Shown here: in pieces, positions 12,701 through 22,522 of the stretch | Layout of the letters: each line of letters opens with the position of its first letter | Position numbering within the stretch: the first letter of the stretch is position 1 | NCBI RefSeq assembly: GCF_008831285.2 | Contig: NC_045144.1 | Coordinates: 23,267,716-23,331,715 of the forward strand | Direction of reading: 5' to 3' | Source: Nymphaea colorata | Lineage: Eukaryota > Streptophyta > Magnoliopsida > Nymphaeales > Nymphaeaceae | DNA: 64,000 nt | Notes under the pieces: model-generated | Database searches by the model: none | Told to the model about the DNA's origin: nothing | The model's input: only the letters and a program-made list of their open reading frames with translations | Made by a program: the position numbers and the translations under genes

Positions 12701-13090
12701 CGTGCTTTGAATGAAGCCATGGTCAAAGACCTTGATGAGAGGGATGGGGTGTCGGTCTTTGACCATGGCTTCATTCAAAGCGCGATAGTCCACGCAGAAT
12801 CTCCATGTGTTGTCTTTCTTTTTCACAAGAATGACTGGTCATGAAAATGGACTTGCACTCGGTCTAATAATCCCACTCTCTTTCATTTCTTTGACCAATA
12901 TCTCGATCTCGGCTTTTTGTGCATATCCATAACGGTATGGTCGCACATTCACAGGTTCTGCCCCATTTGTTAAGACTATGCGATGGTCATACGATCTTTT
13001 CGGCGGCAACCCTGTGAATTCTGCAAAAATATCCCTAAACTCTTCCAGGACTGACTGAATCTGTCTTGGTACCTCTTCTTCTGACTTTGG
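9758..13090 (-). pseudogene. Gypsy pol: RT, RNase H, integrase, chromodomain-like tail (broken)
   Basis: In element order: RT at about 13090-12010, with VFRTHDGHYEFLVMPFGLTN and the polymerase motif FFDDILVY; RNase H at about 11962-11570, with VETDASNVGVGAVLSQ and RTDHSSL; then a 600-codon open frame at 11560-9758. That frame holds an HHCC zinc finger (H..H..C-TI-C), an integrase core with the DDE residues in MDFIDTM, VCDRDSIF and DGQSEVVNRTLE, and a C-terminal chromodomain-like segment (HRWVTREGRARHEVLIEWEG). Damage: a nonsense codon between gag-pro and RT, a TGA in the RT, the fold-back at 12468-13018, a frame change near 12000, and a TAG between RNase H and the integrase frame. Ancestrally this was one gag-pol polyprotein. 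Confidence 0.9.
12468..13018. repeat. 263-bp near-perfect inverted duplication inside gypsy RT
   Basis: Arms 12468-12730 and about 12755-13018 are reverse complements with only about five differences, separated by a 24-bp spacer. The minus-strand reading of the right arm is the normal RT entry region ([20 protein letters not shown]). The left arm encodes the same residues on the plus strand. The duplication replaces the residues expected between HPIPLIK and YSKLDLRAGYHQ, so the RT is destroyed. Confidence 0.95.
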
Positions 13091-14985
13091 CTATGGAACT
13101 ACATCCTTGGCCACAGAGACTAAACACATCGCTGGTTGCTGAATATCAAGCGTTCTAAGTGCGGTCCTTGGTTCCACACTTGAGTTGACTGCCTTCAAGG
13201 TAACATGTCCCTCGCCACCTTCCTTAGGAAACCTCATGGTCATTTTGGCGAAGTCCCATGAGATCACCCCGAGAGTCTCTAGCCATTGAACTTCCAACAC
13301 TACGTCAACGCTCGACAAAGGCACAACTAATAAATCCACACGGAAGGGAACGTTCTGTAAAGTGAGCTCTACATTGGTGCACTTGCGATTGCAAGTGAGG
13401 CTCGCTCCATTGGCCACAAGAACCCTGAGAGTTGGATGCTCTTCCATTATGCAGTCAAGATCCTCTGCCACGTGATCCCCCACGAAATTTTGGGTGGCTC
13501 CTAAATCAAGAAGCACAAGCACATGCCTGTCCCCTATCCGCCCTGGTACCCTCATAGCATTGGGCCGGTTTGGATCGGCCAACAAGTGACAGATGGTATC
13601 TGATGGGTTCTCAGGTTCTGGTTCTTTAGTTGGTTCAGGGTCGTATATCTCTTCAATCTTAGGAGGCTGATCCTCCTCTTCCTCTTCCTCACTGCTGTCC
13701 TCAACCACTGCATAAACCCTGATGTGCTTACACTTATGTGTTGGATCCCATTTCTCCTTGCACAAGAAGTATTGTTTGTTCTTAATTAGTTCTTCCCTCT
13801 GTTCACGAGTTAAGGAGGGAGGTGCTCTGCCCTTGTACGTGGGCCTTGGTTCTTCCTTACGAGGGGGTGGGAGATACTTGTGATGAGGGTGTTCTCTCGG
13901 TCGAATGGCCAATTGGTTTCTCCATGGACGATGGAGTGCCTGTTTGCGTTGTTGCCGTTCCTCGATAGATCGCACATTGGCAAAACACTTTACAAGTTCG
14001 GTGTTCTTTTCTGCCAGCATGTCAATCGGTATTTCCTCCTTTAATCCTCCTATGAATGCAGGAATCAGAGACTTTGGCATCCACTCTACCATACTTGCTA
14101 GGTTCTCAAACCTACTCTGGTATTCTTGAACTGTTGAGGTTTGTTTCAAATTGCGCAGTTCTATATCGTAGTCCACATAGGTTGACTCACCAAATCTAAT
14201 TAACAGGGCTTCTTTGAAGCCTTCCCAATTTGTGGCTGGCTCATTGTGTTTGAGCCACCTATACCACCTTCTTGCTTCACCATCAAAATGGAGGACGGAG
14301 GTCTGAAGCCATTCCTCTTCCAGAATGCACTGGCAGGTGAAATACTCTTCCACTTGGAAGATCCAATTTCTAGCCTCCTTACCATTAAACCTTGGAAAGT
14401 CTATTCGGACAAGAGGAATACGAGGCTGATTTCTAAGCGCTGCTTGGCGCTCCCTGTAAGGTTCCCACATGTTTTGGTCATGGTCGACCCTGTCTCCCCA
14501 TCTTCGACTATGCTCTCCTTGGTCATATGTAGGCCCGCCGAATCTGGGCCGATGCTGACTACCTTGAGGTCCGAATGGGTCCCAATTCTCCAGTTCAGGA
14601 GAAGAGTAGTGTTGCCCATTACGGCCATTGTGTCCTCCTAGAGGTGGCCGATTTGGTCCCGCCCCATAGTGTGAAGGGTTTGGGTCTCCATTCGGGGGTC
14701 CGCTTAATATACCCTTCCCTTTGTCATTGTTGGGAGGTGGGGTCCTTGATTACCCATCTTGACCCTTATCATCTCTTTAATCTCCTCCAATTCGTTGAGT
14801 TTGGAGAGTTGTTTCTTGTAGTCACTCATCTCATGTCGTATCTTGAGAACTTCGTTCTCAATATGGACCATTTTCTCAATTGTGTTGTCCGCAAGTTCTG
14901 CCGAGGGTTGTTCCTCGGGTGCAGATGTGTCCTCTTCCTCTATCTCAGGGGAATCTATCACGAGGTTTTGCTTCTTCTTGCCCAT
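13091..14985 (-). pseudogene. Gypsy gag and protease
   Basis: The start at 14985 (MGKKKQNLVID) opens a coiled-coil-like acidic N-terminus. One frameshift near 14700-14740 moves the frame, after which a long frame runs to 13091. It holds a retrotransposon gag domain (IDFPRFNGKEARNWIFQVEE ... WLKHNEPATNWEGFKEALL), a basic linker, a zinc-knuckle remnant (CKEKWDPTHKCKH, first Cys missing), an acidic run, and an aspartic protease. The protease active site reads LLDLGATQNFV, where families usually have D-T/S-G. The frame ends at a TAG that continues in frame into pol sequence, so it looks like a C-to-T nonsense change rather than a natural stop. Confidence 0.85.
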
Positions 14986-15195
14986 TGTTGAGGCGGGCAG
15001 GGAACAAACTACTCAAAAACGGAAAGGACAATCTGCTGAAAACTGACTATAATGCTGGAAGTCTGGAAAACCAAAAACTGACACTGCTCAATCTAGAAAA
15101 CCGAAGCTCAAATCTGCTCTAAAACTGCCTTGTTGATGAAGCTGAAAGTAGATATCTCCTCCAAAAGTGTACCAAACTCCTCTGACTGCGTCCAA

Positions 15196-15211
15196 GGCGG
15201 CTCTGATACCA
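15196..15211 (-). other. Primer-binding site of the gypsy element
   Basis: On the minus strand it reads TGGTATCAGAGCCGCC, complementary to the 3' end of plant initiator tRNA-Met. It sits three bases inside the right LTR, which marks that LTR as the 5' one and confirms minus-strand orientation. Confidence 0.85.
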
Positions 15212-15214
15212 AAT

Positions 15215-17183
15215 TGGTAGGATCTAACCCGACATCAACCAAAATCCACGCCGACGGTCGCGCCTACCCCAAGATCACCCTTGACACAGCCTAACGCTAA
15301 ACCTAAAGCAAACAAGTACAAAGACACTACCCAGTCGGACAGGAACCCCGACTTAAAATCCAAATAGGTTTAGGAGTACAAGTGAGATTAATCCCAACCC
15401 AAAAGGCAATCCTACTACAAAATACTAAGAGAGGTGAGGCCAGTGCAAATCGCAAGCAATACAATGATAAATCTCTCACAACTCACTCAAGCAAACCATC
15501 AAACCAAACCTAATTAATCAAACCACACCCACCCGTTGGAGGCTAAGTTGGCTAGAGGGCGAGTCTTCGGCTTGGAGCCTCCGAGGTACCTCTATGCACA
15601 ACAATGGCCGTAGCCGGGCTGAAAGCAAATAACGAAAGCAAAAACTACCACACACGAGTCTATAGGGGGTTCAGAAAGTACCGGCCAAGGCTAGCTTGAC
15701 GTACGAGAAATCAAAACCACGAGGTGAGATTCCACTCTCGGGTATTGCAGCTACGAGGCAGAGAAATCCTGATTCAAAGGTCAGATGAGGCTGAAGAAGT
15801 CACGAACCCATGCTGGCTGGAACGTGTAGGGAGTCACCCACCGCAAGGAAAGAGACTCGCTGGTCGAAGGCAGGGACTATCTGGCCGCAGGTGGCCGACA
15901 ACCGTAGACGGGGATCGGCGGTAGTAACTGGCCGCTGGTCACAGGCAGACGTTGGCAGCAGTAGCCACGGACGTCACGCTATCACAGTCAGGAGCAGGCC
16001 ATGGGCGACAAGGAGAGGTCATAAGAGTGGCCGGCAGCAGGCAGGTTGCGGCCACGGAAGCCGGTGCTGGACTCTGAATGCCTGGTTGCGGGAGGCTAGG
16101 GCGGACGCCGATGATGCTGAAGACGATGGCCCTCCTGGCCGAGCGCGGTAGGTAACTGGACGACGAGGGCGGCCCCCTAGCCGCACACTGGGCTGGTTAC
16201 GTGCACAAGGCCGGCAGCATTGGTGTGAGTTGCGGGCTGAGATCCACCGGCCACGAGGGAGCCAAGGCTGTGAAGGTATTCACGGACTGCCTTGGGTGCT
16301 AAGGCTGTGGCCGCCTAGGCGGTGGACCAAAGTGGGCTTGGGTAATCTAGGCTAGGTAGGTCCACTAATGACTAAGTTCGGATGGGGCTGTAAGTGGGAC
16401 ACGAGATGGGTTAGGTGTACTAGGTTCAAGAGGGCAAGTCTAGGTTCAATCAAATGTGGGCTCGAGGGTCAATAGTCAACTCCTAATATCTAGGAAGGGT
16501 AGCTTTATGTGCGTCAAAGCTAGGGGGAAATGGAAATGGCTGGGGTAATTGGATCAAATTCGAACGGCGGCTAGCTAAGGACGAGTGAGGGGAATGGGGC
16601 GATGATCTGGGATGGCAATCCAGCTGGGTATTGAGCTCCTAAGGCATTGGCTGAGGTGGACGGTGCGTGGAGGCTACCTTCCTCGAGTTTAGGAAGGGAG
16701 GCTGAGGTGGGACACAAGAGAGTGGGGCTAGGGACAAGTGGCGGAGTTAGGGGGTTCAAAAGCCTAAAATGTTGGTCACTAGCCTAAAATCTTGGGATCT
16801 AGAATCCCACTCGATTCCACAAGGAGGGCGAGCCCAACAAATGTGGAAGGAGATCCCTCGGCTCAATCTTGATGGATCTCTAACACTCCCGATGCTTGCC
16901 ACATGGGCTAGGTGTACGGTGGAGATGGCAAAAGGCCCAAAAGTCAGATCCACTTACCTCGAAAACAGGAGAGACGACCAGAAACTCCAAGTGCACCGGC
17001 GGCTAGGTGTGAACACCTAGGAGATCCTCCACAATGCACACGTTATTCCCAAATGAAGCCGAGATTTTTGGAGATTCTCTAGGGCAGCTCGAGATCAGTT
17101 GAGTGCCTTGGCCGGATCCCCCAAATGAACGGCGGAAGGCACCAAATGGCTGCTGGAATAATAGCAGCGGTGGCCAGAATTTC
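15215..17183 (-). repeat. Right (5') LTR of the gypsy element, U3 truncated
   Basis: It begins TGGTAGGATCT next to the primer-binding site and matches the left LTR until 17183, where similarity stops abruptly inside the R/U5 part. Relative to the left copy it lacks two 33-bp stretches, each bounded in the left copy by short direct repeats. Loss of U3 removes the element's promoter. Confidence 0.85.
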
Positions 17184-20100
17184 CTAAACAACATTTTTGA
17201 ACCTTCATCACCAATAACTAACTTTCTTTTCTCCAAATTGATGGTTTTGTAACAAATTTACTAATTCAGTCTGTAAAAAAAAAAGAAGTGAAGGCTGCAC
17301 TAAAATTTTGCATTCGAGAATATGTAGGGACAACCTAAAATTTAGTAGATTACATATTTAGTAGCTGAAATTTAAAACATAACGCAACGTAGAATTAGCT
17401 GATTACAATCTTAAATGCTCAAGATGACGGCTCTGTGGCCAGTAGAATGATGTTCAATAGATAGGGTGGTAGATGATGGCTCTGATTACAATTTCTCTTG
17501 AAATATGTTCAACCCTTTAAACACATTAGTAATGCTCAAGATGAAGGCTCTATAGCCAATAGAATGGTGGTAGAAGTTCAGTAGATACGGTACTTGTGAT
17601 ACTTCTTGGGTTTGAGAAACAGAGCAAGAAACCTGCAACAAATGAGAGAAAGCAAACTCTTAAGTACCAATAGGTAGGAATTTGATCAATGTAAGACAAC
17701 AAAATTACTTTCAAAAAATGAAGTTAATAACACATGATATCTATCTTAAGTATTCTATGGAAAAAGAGAGTGATGCCAATATTCCTATAAACACTCCTCT
17801 AGATGCCTTTGTGATTCACTGCCAAGTGCCATAAGAATATAAAGAAATTAAGCTTCAGCATATGAGGTAGCTTTCTGCAAATCCAGAAACTAGAAAAAGT
17901 TTATCAATTAGAGTAATCGATTCTTTTATCAATAGTTGAACGTAGCTTGAGTTCTATGGCAACTCAGTTCAAGCCTTCAAGGTATGAAAACTACAAGATA
18001 CAAAAAACTCAACAATGATGTTAAAACTAGGAAATGATACATTCTGTTAGGTATAATACAAACAAAGTGGTGTCAAGTATTTTCTATGTTTCCTTCAGAC
18101 CCAACTTTCTAAATTTTTCTTCTTGCAAATACAGTTTTCATGGAAATCTTGCCGAACATCAACATATTCTTCTCAAGTGAACCAGATTCAGACATCACCT
18201 TTGGGTCACTTGTAAGTTCTCCTTATCAAATGTTCCTTAGTCTATCAATCCTTTTAGTTTCTGCACAAGCAAAGGCCAAGGAGAAAGAAAGCGTACCTAA
18301 ACTCATGTTCCTCCACTTTCCAATGACTCGGCATCAAGGAGTATTGTGGACAATTTAACAGTCATAAAGCAGCATATGAAATCAATTAGCATGTTATGAA
18401 AGTTTCACTCCGTTTTATTTGCATATGAACGGGTTTCTTTATAGCTGGTTACAATTTTCCTTTTGGGTTGTATTAACCATTTCCCATGTGCTACAGTGTT
18501 TCACTGGCTAATAGTTGTCCATGCTACATGTTGAACTATTTTGAGGTCTTTGAAGAGTATGTTGTTTAAATTTAGATAGGTAATTTTGATGTTATCCTTA
18601 TTGATTCTCACTTTGTATAACGGTGGTTTTCTTTTTTTCAATCATGTTACTAAGACAACCCACTAGTGCAGATCAATATCTACTTCCTCATACATCTCTT
18701 GTTTCATATGCTTATGTTGCAGGATTGATAGTCCTTGCATCTGGTTTTGCAAATAACAATGCTTTAAGCTACAATCACTCCTACGATCCCATGGTTGAAT
18801 ACTTGTTGGTTAGCACCCCTCCTATCCTTAAGGTGTCGATTGAGTGTGAGGAGTTACGCGAAGCAGCAATATTTCAAATTGGGTTTTGAGAAAAAATTTA
18901 AGATAAATGGATCTGCTAATTGGGATGAGGTCCAACCGTTCCTACTGCTTTTAGCAAAGGTAATTGGACCAAAGACTAAATATATCTTGGATCACGTACA
19001 TGTCATTTGACGCAATCCTATATTCTCGTTCATAGAGGACAATTGGAAGTTCATTTTGAACTTGGTTCTGAACAATCAATTTCGAAATTTGTTTTAGGGA
19101 AATTGGAATGAAATTTGAACAAATTGTTTGAAAAAATAACTTAGTTTGGTAAACTATTTGAAAATTCAACTTGTTTGTTTGGAAAATTGGGTAAATTCTT
19201 TGAATAAAATTGAAAATTTAACAATGTTCAAATTGGAGACCATTGTTTTAACAAAAAAAATGTGTCATTGGATGGCAAAGGTATTCAAGCTTGACTTGGA
19301 TTGTGGTTTCGACACAAGATTTTGGAGTTTTTCTTGATATTTTTAGCAATTTTCAATTAAATATTGGACAAGAAACTGAAAATTTATTTGAAAATTTGAG
19401 GTTTTGGAGGTGGATATCTAGTTCTTTGTTGCAAACTGAAGATCATTGCATGATTTTGAATTGAATTGAGATCAATTTGTGATTAAGTTTTTGGGAAAAG
19501 GGCTAACTTCATTTAGCAAATGTATTGATTTTTGACAAAATATAGCTAAATCTTCTTAGCAAATAAATTGATTTTGAAATCTCTTTTTGCCAAATCACAT
19601 GATTTGGTATCAGATATAAACTTGATTTCAAGTGAATTCTCTTTTTAGGGAAGATTTAGTAGCCAGTGTAACTCACTCTTTTGATGAAACGTAGATTTCA
19701 AAATGTTAGAAAATATATTGTTTTCAAACTTATTTTGGTCAAATTGTGATGTGATTCTTATGTCTTCTTTTGAAACTAAGTGAGATTTCCAATTGTTATT
19801 TCATTATGACTTGGTCACTTTTTGTAATTTGAAATATAAACACTTAATCTCTTGAGAATGTGCATGTGTGCAATTGACCTATATAAAGGAAAAGGGAAGG
19901 ATTAATATGAAAATAAATAAAATTAAGATAGTTATATACTGACACGAGATGGAAATAAGTTGAGACCCACTAGCCTGATTTTTTATTTGGAGAACGGTTA
20001 CTCAGATAAGGGGTTGGTGCAAAGTCTAGGTAGGAATTCTAGGCAGCCAGTTTTTATTTCAAATCCTTCAGCATCAATCTTTTATGCTGCAAACGGAAAC

Positions 20101-20588
20101 CACCTTATATGCAAGTTGATATATAGTCCCATGTACCTTAATATGATAAGGAGTTTGGTGGGAGCTTTGACTTTCTAAATTTGTGCATACACAAAAAATA
20201 TCAATTATTAGTAAAATGCCAGACGCTCACAACTCTCTCACGTTGAATTATTCAGTTTGTCCAATTTCTAGGAAACACCTACACGGGAGGTCAATCCCCA
20301 AACTTTATTAATCAAAAAAATTGAGAATTATGTACTTGTACCGACAAAATAAGGACCACAAATGCAATCCTACCCTGGGTTCAAGCCAGTTTCCAGTCGT
20401 GGACCTTTCTTCTTCCTTCAATAATTACAGAAGTTCCACGCATCTTCCAGAGTCTTTGTATGTGATTCCTTCCCTTCATGTTTCACGTATAATCAGTTAT
20501 TGTTATCTTCATTAAAATATTTTGGATAGATAATCTTGAACATGTATAAATATATGTCTGGGGGTGAATTTAAACTATCAAACAATGT
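17184..20588. other. A+T-rich non-coding stretch, no gene recognised
   Basis: Only short open frames occur and none resembles a known domain. Two similar tracts (AATGCTCAAGATGA followed by GGCTCT) lie at about 17415 and 17530. The stretch at 19080-19500 is simple A+T-rich sequence with repeated GAAAATTTG-like words. Nothing further can be supported. Confidence 0.5.
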
Positions 20589-21026
20589 TAAGAATGTCAA
20601 TGGATCGGCATTAAGTTGGATATACTTTTAACCATATTTCCTTTTTCGGATATTTACATAGTCAGATTTGAATTCAGATTCCAATATGTATAAATAAAGT
20701 CATATCTGAACCCAATCCAAAATCTGGTTCACAATCTAAATCTGAACTGAATCTGAAATTTTGAAGTGAATCCAGCTGATTTTCAAAATGTAAGCACATT
20801 GGATATAAAATATTTTTTTAAAACTAAATCCGATCTGAGTCCATATACGAATCCAGAGTGGGTATTTATATGTATCTGAATTTGAATCTGAATCCGATTG
20901 GATATCACTTCTTAAATATGAATTTGATCTGGTTACTTAATCTGGTATTAAAATTTTGTTTATATCTGATTTTTCAGAACGGTTCAGTCAGGTATCTGAT
21001 CCAAATTGGATATATTAACATCCCTA
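20589..21026. mobile_element. Short hAT-like non-autonomous element
   Basis: The left end TAAGAATGTCAATGGATC and the right end (as reverse complement TAGGGATGTTAATATATC) are imperfect terminal inverted repeats, 13 of 18 matching, of the TAGGGATGTCAA type common in plant hAT elements. The flanking 8-mers AACAATGT (20581-20588) and AACAACAT (21027-21034) agree at 6 of 8 positions and differ only by transitions, as expected for an old 8-bp target duplication. The interior is full of repeated CTGAA/GGATAT words and has no transposase. Confidence 0.6.
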
Positions 21027-21780
21027 AACAACATTTTTAGATCAATCTCACTCAATATCCAAGCTACAAATGATCGAGCCTGAATAAATGGATCTGGGCA
21101 CGTTGGATATAAGTCTCATTCGAATCTTGCTCTTCTTTTACTGCCCACAATATTTCCTGGATGCACAGTGATGGATACGTGAAATGTGATAATTGAAATG
21201 ATATAATAAAACTGTACTATTCTAAAGGACATTAAAATTTAAAGGGTTTATTGTTTTAAGTTCTCACCATACGTATGGTCATTATGTTAAATAGTATTCC
21301 AGAACCCAGAAAAATCTCATTGAACCAAGTATAATAGTTGTTCAACATGTGAGTGTGTAAGTGCAGATCATTATAACCAATATACCCTTTTGAACAGTTC
21401 TTCGTTTTTTTGTCTCGCTCATCTCGTTATCTCATATTAATTATTTTATACCTCTGTCATTAGCTCACACCAGTACTGTTATCTCATACCTAAACCTATT
21501 ATCTTATATCTATTATCTCATGGCTCTATCATTATCTCATACTAATTGTCTTATACTCTTGTTATTATTTCATATCACTCCTTATCTTATAATGAGCATG
21601 AAGTAATGATAAGGAAGTAATAATAAGAGTATAAGATAATAAAAAAATAATCCATAACGCTATTTACTTACTATGTATTGATCATAGAGTGCACCCCTGA
21701 CGTAAACTTTTCTGTACATGAGGTCGCAGCATACAGTGTAGATGAGGTCGCAGCATAGAGAACTCATTCTCCTCCAATTC
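21027..21780. repeat. A+T-rich spacer with an inverted repeat at 21545-21640
   Basis: Arms 21545-21586 and 21608-21640 are imperfect reverse complements (CTTATACTCTTGTTATTATT against its complement), with an extra 8-9 bases in the left arm. The preceding 150 bp repeat a TATCTCATAC-like word. At 21720-21757, GAGGTCGCAGCATA occurs twice, 24 bp apart. No gene is seen. Confidence 0.6.
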
Positions 21781-21906
21781 CAATGACCAGTTACGAATAA
21801 ATTCCAGTTTTTCTTCCCCATCCATACTTAAGAAAGTGCCGATTGACACCTAACCATGGAAACGAATACGTTGTGTTTTTTATGATTTTCAGCCCTCTTC
21901 TATGTC
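21781..21906 (+). promoter_or_regulatory. Upstream block of LecRK1, conserved with LecRK2
   Basis: The 125 bp before the LecRK1 start share ordered words with the 110 bp before LecRK2: AATAAATTCCAGT, CCATAC-TAAG, and the TGTCATGGCCCTTC start context. ATACTTAA here and ATACATAA in LecRK2 sit where a core promoter could be. This is similarity seen directly; the promoter role is inferred. Confidence 0.5.
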
Positions 21907-22087
21907 ATGGCCCTTCCCTATTCAAGGTTCCTTCTCATATTCCTCCTTCACATTCTTGCTCATATCTGCAGATCAACTGCAACTTCTCTCAACAACACCT
22001 TTCTCTTCAATGGCTTCAAATCCTCAGACCTGAACCTATCCAACTCTGCAACTATTACGAGAACGGGGGCTCTTTCCCTGACCAACG

Positions 22088-22487
22088 TCTTAGACATAAG
22101 GTTGTCGATCGTATTCATCCATTATTCTTGCCAATCTTGCAACATAAATCAAATTGCTTGGATCAAGTCAAATATGGAAAAATGTGATTGACACTCAAAA
22201 TAAGAAAGCAACAAATGCTCCAGCGTCCGAAGATATCAAAATCTGTTCCAAAGGGAAAGAAATGCAATTTTGTAATCAAGATCTAAAAATATTGAATCTT
22301 GGCAGACCAGCTTGAAATTGCTATTTAGATTTCTTTCCTCTTCTAAACGTTAAGTTATTGTGAAGAGAGAATTTATTTTCCATAATTGTAAAGGAGAGAA
22401 ACTATTGTGTACGTAGGTCGATTTTTATCGTACCACGTAACTGTTTCGTGTGCTCTCTCTCTCTCTCTCTCTTTTGTTTCTATTACA
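22088..22487 (+). repeat. 5' LTR of copia A
   Basis: It begins TCTTAGACATAAGG, a mutated form of the TGTTAGAGATAAGG seen in copia B, and ends TCTATTACA next to the primer-binding site. It contains a (CT)n tract at 22453-22472. Confidence 0.85.
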
Positions 22488-22500
22488 TGGTATCAGAGCC
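22488..22500 (+). other. Primer-binding site of copia A
   Basis: TGGTATCAGAGCC lies directly after the 5' LTR and is complementary to initiator tRNA-Met, which sets the plus-strand orientation. Confidence 0.9.
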
Positions 22501-22522
22501 AAGTTTGCTTTAGCAATCTACC

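Larger units (their letters stand above)
6632..17183 (-). mobile_element. Ty3/gypsy element with chromodomain-like tail and ~3-kb LTRs, both outer ends truncated
   Basis: Two long direct repeats (6632-about 9633 and 15215-17183) flank gag-pro, RT-RNase H, integrase and a chromodomain-like tail, all on the minus strand, with a Met-type primer-binding site inside the right LTR. The left copy lacks about 50 bp present at the left edge of the right copy. The right copy stops at 17183 and lacks about 1 kb (the U3 with its TATA box) present in the left copy. No target duplication can therefore be assigned. The interior has frameshifts, nonsense codons and a fold-back duplication, so the copy is dead. 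The chromodomain-like tail suggests the chromovirus branch. Confidence 0.9.

Noticed and set aside
12659-12844. Apparent second plus-strand RT gene
   Set aside because: It is the mirror arm of the fold-back duplication, not an independent gene.
22450-22472. (CT)n tract as a CRISPR-like or regulatory repeat
   Set aside because: A plain microsatellite within an LTR, repeated in the other LTR.
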